Source of the DNA: RBG-13-68-16 sp050018455
GTDB lineage: Bacteria; Acidobacteriota; Thermoanaerobaculia; Thermoanaerobaculales; Thermoanaerobaculaceae
DNA: 64,000 nt
Assembly: GCA_050018455.1 (NCBI GenBank)
Contig: JBEKAA010000005.1
Location: 62,001-126,000 of the forward strand
Reading direction: 5' to 3'
In this document: one piece after another, positions 58,718 through 64,000 of the stretch
Position numbering within the stretch: position 1 is the first letter of the stretch
Layout: every line of letters begins with the position of its first letter
The notes under the pieces: generated by a model
What the model was told of the DNA's origin: nothing
The model's database searches: none
Seen by the model: only the letters and a program-made list of their open reading frames with translations
Made by a program: the position numbers and the translations under genes

Positions 58718-59978
58718 GTACACCGGTTCATAAGTTCGGCTACGTATTTTCTTACGCTGCGAGTTGCATTGGCGACGGCAGGGTGAGCTTGTTCATGAGG
58801 GCGCGAAGGTCGTGGCGAGAGAAAGTCCATTTGAATGGGTGGCCGATGGTTTCGTAGTGGTCCTGGAAGGCGAGGAGGCGATGCTTGAGTGTTTGGAGTG
58901 AGGGGTTGTCATTCGGGGTGAGGACCTTTCGCTGGACAATCGAGAAGTAGATCTCGATCTGGTTGAGCCAACTGGCGTGGACGGGGCCATGAACGGGGAC
59001 AAGATTCGGGTAGGCGCTTTGGAGGCGCTGAACACACGCCTCACCACGATGGGAGGAGCCGTTGTCCATGACCCAGAAGACGCGGCGGGCGGTGCGATAC
59101 GGTGGTGTACTCATCACGTCGTCAACGAGTCGAGCAAACGGAGCGATGCCACTCTTTCTTTCGCACCGACCGAAGAGCTTGGTGCGGTGGACATCGAGTG
59201 CGGCGAGATAGGCCCAGGCGCCACAGCGCTTGTACTCATGTTCGACCCGACTCGTCAAACCTGGCCGGGGTGGCAGAGTTGGATGAATGCGGCGCCGTGC
59301 CTGGATACTGGTCTTCTCGTCGGTGGAGATCACGTACTCATTCGGCCGCAGCGGGGTGCCCTCCCACTGTCGGGCATACAGGTCCAGGATGCGCCCGGCC
59401 TTGACGACGAAGTCCGGATCGCGAGGGAAGATCCAGCAGCGATGCTGCCAAGGGCGAATCGCATCCTCAGTGAGCCAGCGCCAGACAGTCGTACCGCTGA
59501 TGGTGGCGACGAGGCCGCGGTTGCACACCTCACGCGCGATGTCAGCGGTGCTCAGGCGCGACCGCGGCAGGCCAAGAACAGCCGGGAGCTCACACGCGAG
59601 CGCCTTGACCTGAACCACGATCTCTGGGGGGAAAGGCCCGGGGTCGACCGGGACGGGGGCGTTCCTCGAGGCCAGCTAGTCGTTCGTAGAAGAACCTCTG
59701 GCGCCAGTGGCTCACCACGTCTCTGCCTGTGTTCAGGCGTGCGGCGATCTGGTCGTTTCGGAGGCCCTCGGAGGCGAGCAGGATCATCTGTGCCCGTAAC
59801 ACCACGAAATATGGCAACGTATAACTTCGCGATCGATGGGTGAGGGTTTCGGCTTCCTTCGGTTTCAGTTCGATATTGAATGGGCTATTTCTCGGCATCG
59901 CACACCTCCACGGGCGAGGAGACAGTGCGCCCCTTCTAGCCCATCATATACGTTGCCGTATTTATGTCAAGCTGTACT
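58718..59978 (-). mobile_element. IS630-type insertion sequence, ~1.26 kb
   Basis: Imperfect terminal inverted repeats: left TACACCGGTTCATAAGTTCG, right (reverse complement) TACAGCTTGACATAAATACG, both continuing to CGTAT. Flanks read CTTA before and TA..GG after: a TA on each side (58716-58717 and 59979-59980) fits the TA target duplication of IS630. Deleting the element with one TA restores CTTAGGCC and an open kinase frame. Confidence 0.85.
58752..59898 (-). CDS. IS630-family transposase in two overlapping frames
   Basis: The first ORF (59898 to 59590) has the helix-turn-helix part (SEGLRNDQIAARLNTGRDVV). The second (59618 to 58752) has the DDE domain: STDEKTS (Asp), WVMDNGSSHRG (Asp) and WLNQIEIYFSIVQRK (Glu). 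The overlap includes TTTCCCCCCAGAG; a +1 slip on the C run joins RAFPP to EIVVQVKAL, giving a transposase of ~380 residues. Such split frames are common in IS630. The DDE triad looks intact, so the element may still be mobile. Confidence 0.85.
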
Positions 59979-59980
59979 TA

Positions 59981-61132
59981 GGCCAGCGGCCTCGGCGGTC
60001 CCCACCTCCGGCGTGTCGTCCGAGGCCGAACTGGCGTTCCGCGAAGGAACGTATCACTTCGATCGCTACCACCAAGGCGAGCGTCCAGCTGACTTCGAGG
60101 GCGCCTTGGCGGCATTCACACGCGCCCTCGCGCTCGACCCATCGCTTGCAGCTGCCGCGGGCAAGGTAGCGGAGCTGTTCGCAACCAGGATCATCTGGGA
60201 AGGCGATGTGCACGATTTGCGGAAACAAGCCGAGTCGTGGGCTCGTCGTGCCCTCGGGATTGACCCGCGCTGTGGCAAAGCGTGGGCAGCCCTGGGCTCA
60301 GTCGAGTTGAACGCAACCCAGGCCGACCCCGAGCGAGGCATCGACTACGCGGTCAAAGCCGTCGCCTTCACGCCCCGCGACGCGTTTGCTCACCTGGCTC
60401 TGGGAATGTGGCTGGGCGACCCAGGCTCGCAATCGCTCTTCGTCGCCGCCAGCCGGCGGGCTCTTGAGCTCGCCCCCATCCTGCTAAGTGCAGCCGGCAA
60501 CACCGCTTTGGGTCTGTGCTGGCTCGGGCGTCCTGCAGAGGCGCTTCCGATGATCGACCGGGCGTTGCAGGTTGAGCCCGATTGGCCATTTGGATTGGTT
60601 GGGAAGGGCTTTGCGCTGACCAAGCTCGGACGGCTGGACGAGGCCGAGAGCACGCTTCGACGCTGCGAACAAGCGGCCAACGCAGACCGCACGGATCGCG
60701 AGTTCTGGCGGCAGTTCAGGTTTGCGCTCGCGGTCGCGCAGCGGGACAGCACTACGTCCGAGGCGCTGGCCCGGCAGATCTTCTCGTCGGTGTTCGACAG
60801 CCGTGCAGACGCGAACTTCCTCTCGGTTGTCGTGCTCAATGTGGTTCCGGCGTTGGCGCATCGGAAAGACCAACGACGCGATGCGGATCCTGGAAAGAAA
60901 CGCCGAGGTCGGCGTCCCGCCTGCGTACGACTGGCTGCTCGTCGATCCGGACCTGCAGCGCCTGCGGGACGACCCTCGCTTCGGCAAGGTGCTCGCAGCA
61001 TCCCGCGACGGCGCGGCCATGGTCGCCCGCGCTCTCGATCAGGCGCGCACGCGCGGCGAGCTGCCGTCCTACCTCAACCAGCCGCTCGAAGAGGTGGTCA
61101 AGCTGCTGAAGCAGAACGGAGCGACCATCTGA
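59981..61132 (+). pseudogene. TPR-rich 3' part of the IS-split kinase, with a frameshift
   Basis: In frame with the kinase once the IS is removed. It starts RPAASAVPTSGVSSEAELAF and continues through TPR-like repeats (GALAAFTRALALDPSLAAAA, GKAWAALGSVELNATQAD, AEALPMIDRALQVEPDWP). Near 60860-60880 the frame shifts by one: the expected continuation (DAMRILERNAEVGVPPAYDW to the end NGATI) is in a different frame. So the gene has two inactivating changes. An independent start in this half is not evident. Confidence 0.75.
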
Positions 61133-61154
61133 TGCCACGTAGGCGCCCACGGAG

Positions 61155-61320
61155 CTGAAGCCCGGCACCCATCTCGGCCCCCACGAAATCGTTGCCCCGA
61201 TCGGTACGGGCGGGATGGGGGAGGTCCACAGGGCGCGGGACACCCGCCTCGGGCGCGAGGTCGCGATCAAGGTGCTGCCGGGAGAATCTGCCACCGAGCC
61301 GGTGCGCCTGAGGCCGCACC
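61155..61320 (+). pseudogene. Relic of a second Ser/Thr kinase N-lobe
   Basis: ELKPGTHLGPHEIVAPIGTG, GGMGEVHRARDTRLGREVAI and KVLPGE read in one frame, typical of the first ~45 residues of a bacterial kinase. The frame has an in-frame stop just upstream and no start codon, and similarity ends near 61310. The rest of the kinase is gone. Confidence 0.7.
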
Positions 61321-61389
61321 CGCGTAAGACGAAGGCCAGGCACTACTGCCGTTGCGACGGCGCGGCTCCACGCGATCCGCAAAACGCTG

Positions 61390-61845
61390 CTAACGGCCGA
61401 GCTTTTCCCTCAGCCTTCGCAGGCGTTTGAGGTCGGGCAGGTCCTTCTCGCGACGGCCGGAAGCCTCCTTCATCGCGATGAGGTCATCGAGGCTCGCGAA
61501 CGACGTCGGGACCCCCTGAAACGTCCCCGGCACGCGGCGGCTTGCGACGCCCTCCCAGGTCGCCCCCGGGACTCGCGAGTGGATCTCGACGCGCAGGAGA
61601 CCGCCAAACGACAAGATGTCGCCAGCGATGAACTCGGGCTCGGCAAACTCCGGCTCGAACCCGCCCCAGCGCTCGACAGCACGACGCACAAAGCCTGCGT
61701 TCTCGAGCGTCGGCTCGATCAGGACGTCGATGTCACGTGTGGTGCGATACGGGATGTGGAACATCACCGCCATCCCGCCGATGACGACGTAGGCCGCGCC
61801 TTCGCTGTTGAGCGCATCCAGGAAATCGGCAAAGTCCTTGGTCAT
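61390..61845 (-). CDS. Nucleotidyltransferase-fold protein (DUF6036/AbiEii-like)
   Basis: 151 residues. YVVIGGMAVMFHIPYRTTRDIDVLIEPT holds the GG and DxD motifs of a minimal nucleotidyltransferase (GG..., D-I-D), with LLRVEIHSR giving a possible third acidic residue region and DLIAMKEASGRREKDLPDL at the end. Family members are found in toxin-antitoxin-like or abortive-infection pairs. The small gene before it overlaps its start by 113 nt. It sits next to IS-damaged DNA. Confidence 0.75.
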   Translation of the reverse strand: MTKDFADFLDALNSEGAAYVVIGGMAVMFHIPYRTTRDIDVLIEPTLENAGFVRRAVERWGGFEPEFAEPEFIAGDILSFGGLLRVEIHSRVPGATWEGVASRRVPGTFQGVPTSFASLDDLIAMKEASGRREKDLPDLKRLRRLREKLGR

Positions 61846-62005
61846 GCGACAACCCCCGCTCCAACCAAAGCGCGTACACGGCGTCGGCAAGCGCCAGCCC
61901 AGCAGTCATCCGTTGCTCGGCGGTGGCCCGCAGGGCGTCGTCGACCTGCTGTTCGATCACCACATCCTCGGGCTCGCCGATACGGAACCTCTGTTGGTGC
62001 GTCAT
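61733..62005 (-). CDS. Small partner protein of the nucleotidyltransferase
   Basis: 90 residues. The first ~55 (EDVVIEQQVDDALRATAEQR, LALADAVYALWLERG) are helical and look like the short gene that commonly precedes this nucleotidyltransferase type. The last ~35 residues are read across the next gene in another frame and are Arg/His-rich, so the true end may have been lost by mutation. Possible antitoxin or adaptor. Confidence 0.45.
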   Translation of the reverse strand: MTHQQRFRIGEPEDVVIEQQVDDALRATAEQRMTAGLALADAVYALWLERGLSHDQGLCRFPGCAQQRRRGLRRHRRDGGDVPHPVSHHT

Positions 62006-62168
62006 GGTCCTCGCTCCGTCCCGCATCTCATTGACATTATACCTCTTTAGAGTTCTATCGACAAGCCGCACGCACAGTTACGCTGTGCGCTTGGCCTTCG
62101 ACAGGCCGAGCCCTGAACCCCGACCCACGGCCCCTGTTCTCGCTTCGGCCGTTTGCCGTGGCCGGTCT

Positions 62169-63542
62169 CTACACGTGCTCGAAAGTCGCGGTGAAGTGGG
62201 GGAGGACTGCCGGGCGGTGGACGAAGCGGAGGCCGCGGATCTCCTTGCGTCGCCGGTAGAGCTCGACGATCCCCTCGACGACGTAGTCCATGTGGCTCTG
62301 GGTGTAGGTGCGGCGCGGGATCGCGAGGCGCACGAGGTCGAGGGCGGGCCACGTCCATGCCCCCGTCTTCGGATCCTGCGTGCCGAACATGACGTTCCCG
62401 ATCTCGCAGGCGCGCACGCCGACGTGCTCGTAGAGCGCGGCGGAGAGCGACCAGCCGGGGAGTTGCTCGTCCGGAATGTGGTCGCAGAACTTCCTGCCGT
62501 TGAGATAGACGGCGTGGCCGCCGATCGGCTTCAGGAGCGGCACGCCGGCAGCCGAGAGGTTGTTGCCGACGTACGCCGTGGAGGCGATCCGGTACTTGAG
62601 GTACTCCTCGTCGAGGATCTCCTCGATGCCGATGGCGAGCGCCTCGAGGTCGCGGCCGGCGAGTCCCCCATAGGTGATGAACCCCTCCGTCAGGATCAAC
62701 AGGGTGCGGACCCTGTCGGCCCACTCGTCCGAGTTGATCGAGATCACGCCGCCCATGTTGCCGAAGGCGTCCTTCTTCATGCTCATCATCGCGCCGTCGG
62801 AGAGAGCGAACATCTCCCGGGCGATCTCGCGGGGCGTCCTGTCGGCGTACCCCGGTTCGCGCAGCTTGATGAAGTACGCGTTCTCGGCGAAGCGGGCGGC
62901 GTCGAGCAGGAGCGGCACGCCGAAGCGGTCGCAGAGGGCGCGGGCGCCCTTGAGGTTCGCCATCGAGACAGGCTGCCCGCCGCCGGAGTTGTTGGTGACG
63001 GTGATCAGCACGAACGGCACCCGCCCGCGGCCGGACTCGGCGAGGCAGCGCTCGAGGGCGTTGAGGTCGATGTTTCCCTTGAAGGGGTGTTCGAGATCGG
63101 GATCGCGCCCCTCGGCGATCACGAGGTCGCGGGCCTCGGCGCCGGTGTCCTCGATGTTGGCCCGGGTGGTGTCGAAGTGGGTGTTGCCCGGGATCACGTC
63201 GCCCGGCTTGACGACGGCGCGGCACAGCAGGCGCTCGCTCGCGCGCCCCTGGTGGGTCGGGATCACGTGGGCGTGGCCGAAGATCCCGCGGACGGCGGCC
63301 TCGAAGTGGAAGAAGCTCTTCGCACCGGCGTACGACTCGTCGCCTTCCATGACGCCCGCCCACTGGTGCGTGCTCATCGCGCCGGTGCCGGAGTCGGTGA
63401 GGAGGTCGATCAGCACGTGCTCGGCCTTGAGCCGGAAGGGGTTGTATCCGGCCAGGCGGATGAGTTGGGTCCGCTCCTCGCGGTTTGTCATCCGGAACGG
63501 CTCAACGACCTTGATGCGGAAAGGCTCGATGATGGTTCTCAC
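62169..63542 (-). CDS. tnaA: Tryptophanase (tryptophan indole-lyase)
   Basis: 457 residues. Beta-eliminating lyase: IDLLTDSGTGAMS, GDESYAGAKSFF, IPTHQGRASE, LLLDAARFAENAYFI, the PLP lysine in MMSMKKDAFGNMGG, and YGGLAGRDLEALAIG. The specificity position in VRACEIGNVMFG is Ile, as in E. coli tryptophanase, whereas tyrosine phenol-lyases have Arg there. It splits tryptophan into indole, pyruvate and ammonia. GTG start at 63542 follows CAGGAGG. No tnaB permease or tnaC-like leader is visible. Confidence 0.85.
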   Translation of the reverse strand: MRTIIEPFRIKVVEPFRMTNREERTQLIRLAGYNPFRLKAEHVLIDLLTDSGTGAMSTHQWAGVMEGDESYAGAKSFFHFEAAVRGIFGHAHVIPTHQGRASERLLCRAVVKPGDVIPGNTHFDTTRANIEDTGAEARDLVIAEGRDPDLEHPFKGNIDLNALERCLAESGRGRVPFVLITVTNNSGGGQPVSMANLKGARALCDRFGVPLLLDAARFAENAYFIKLREPGYADRTPREIAREMFALSDGAMMSMKKDAFGNMGGVISINSDEWADRVRTLLILTEGFITYGGLAGRDLEALAIGIEEILDEEYLKYRIASTAYVGNNLSAAGVPLLKPIGGHAVYLNGRKFCDHIPDEQLPGWSLSAALYEHVGVRACEIGNVMFGTQDPKTGAWTWPALDLVRLAIPRRTYTQSHMDYVVEGIVELYRRRKEIRGLRFVHRPAVLPHFTATFEHV

Positions 63543-63617
63543 GGTGTCCTCCTGGCGTTGGTCACCATTGCGAGAGGGCGCGCGGCGGCAGGCGGCCGGC
63601 CTGCGGCGGGCCGTGGC

Positions 63618-64000
63618 CTACCTGCCGGAAAACCCGGCACCGTCCGCGGTCCGCACCGGCTTGGAGCCGTTCGGGACGCCCGACTGGAGCCTGGCCGCCT
63701 CGTCGAAGCACTTCAAGGCGGCCTGCACCTGCTCGTCCGTCTCGAGGATCGCGCGGTAACCCGCGTTCAGAGAAACGCCGGCGTTGAGGATCTCGAAGCG
63801 AAGGGTGACCTCGATCTCCCGGCGATCGTTCGGGTCCGCGAGCGCGGCGTCGATGTCCGCCGCCGGAAGCCACTTCTCGTTGATCACCCGGGTTCTGAAC
63901 GCCTTGATGACATCGTCCGTCACCGCGAACGACTGGGCCGCGGCCGCCTTGTCCGGCTTGTCCGCCAGATACGCGATTGCGAAGTGGAAGAACGCGGTGT
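63618..64000 (-). CDS. Uncharacterised protein, C-terminal part (start beyond window)
   Basis: The frame is open to the window edge. Visible are ~127 residues including FFHFAIAYLADKP, RTRVINEKWLPAADIDAALA, DRREIEVTLRFEILNAGVSL and ILETDEQVQAAL. It looks like the helical tail of a larger, probably exported enzyme; tails of this type occur in S41 (carboxyl-terminal) proteases, but I cannot confirm this. A GTG at 63923 is an internal codon, not a likely start. Confidence 0.5.
   Translation of the reverse strand, partial: TAFFHFAIAYLADKPDKAAAAQSFAVTDDVIKAFRTRVINEKWLPAADIDAALADPNDRREIEVTLRFEILNAGVSLNAGYRAILETDEQVQAALKCFDEAARLQSGVPNGSKPVRTADGAGFSGR

Noticed and set aside
59836..61158. Stand-alone TPR protein starting inside the IS end
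   Set aside because: Its start lies within the IS terminal region; the coding content from 59981 on is the rest of the interrupted kinase and it is frameshifted.
62047..63363. Second minus-strand frame of 438 codons inside the tryptophanase gene
   Set aside because: Arg-rich out-of-frame reading of tnaA with no motif.

Overview
This is a 64 kb piece of a high-GC bacterial chromosome with densely packed genes on both strands. No rRNA, tRNA, plasmid or phage genes were seen. The best taxonomic guess is Acidobacteriota (Thermoanaerobaculia/Holophagae type). That is an inference from many Ser/Thr kinases with TPR or periplasmic tails, DUF4388 and DUF1844 proteins, a secreted-type domain in the large glycosyltransferases that I associate with acidobacterial proteins, HspR-type heat-shock control and a ferredoxin-dependent 2-oxoacid oxidoreductase. 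Myxococcota or Gemmatimonadota are not excluded.

Layout. 0-6.6 kb: envelope glycosylation genes (a GT2 end, a methyltransferase and two tandemly duplicated GT39-like membrane glycosyltransferases with a chimeric ORF at the duplication joint). 6.7-11.2 kb: HAD phosphatase, D-Ala-D-Ala ligase, malic enzyme-phosphotransacetylase. 11.3-15 kb: CsgG-like lipoprotein-type protein, transmembrane Ser/Thr kinase, small secreted protein. 15-16 kb (minus): folE-phhB. 16.1-19 kb: dTDP-rhamnose genes rmlA-rmlB-rmlD without rmlC. 19.1-23.1 kb: MinD-like ATPase, three-gene 2-oxoacid:ferredoxin oxidoreductase, ferritin-like protein. 23.3-36.8 kb: mixed metabolic, redox, signalling and transport genes (sugar-nucleotide SDR, DedA, L-2-hydroxyglutarate oxidase, PDZ-7TM-GGDEF cyclase, two thioredoxin-like proteins, cysteine synthase, CDF exporter, M24 peptidase, sodium symporter, PTS IIA domain).

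37-44.4 kb is a minus-strand block. It holds DUF1844, a zinc-ribbon TPR membrane protein and a DUF4388 protein, then a heat-shock operon dnaK-hsp20-hspR-sigma70 with a consensus promoter and 4-bp gene overlaps. 44.5-48 kb: mazG, a PpiC-type chaperone, a Nudix hydrolase and a TonB-like protein. 48.2-49 kb is decayed DNA where a truncated regulator abuts a frameshifted aminopeptidase. 49.3-52.4 kb: universal stress protein and a fused E1 alpha-beta 2-oxoacid dehydrogenase. 52.8-56.7 kb: queD, then a probable ceramide (bacterial sphingolipid) operon: SDR, serine palmitoyltransferase-like enzyme and GNAT-like N-acyltransferase.

57-61.4 kb is a decayed kinase region: a kinase-TPR gene is split by an IS630-type element and also frameshifted, and it is flanked by kinase remnants. 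61.4-64 kb: a nucleotidyltransferase/small-protein pair, a tryptophanase and an unfinished gene at the window edge.

Intergenic spaces hold several families of hairpin-forming repeats built from short words, plus a 125-bp palindromic element in two copies. At least three genes have a -10 box only 7-10 nt before the start codon, which suggests leaderless transcripts.
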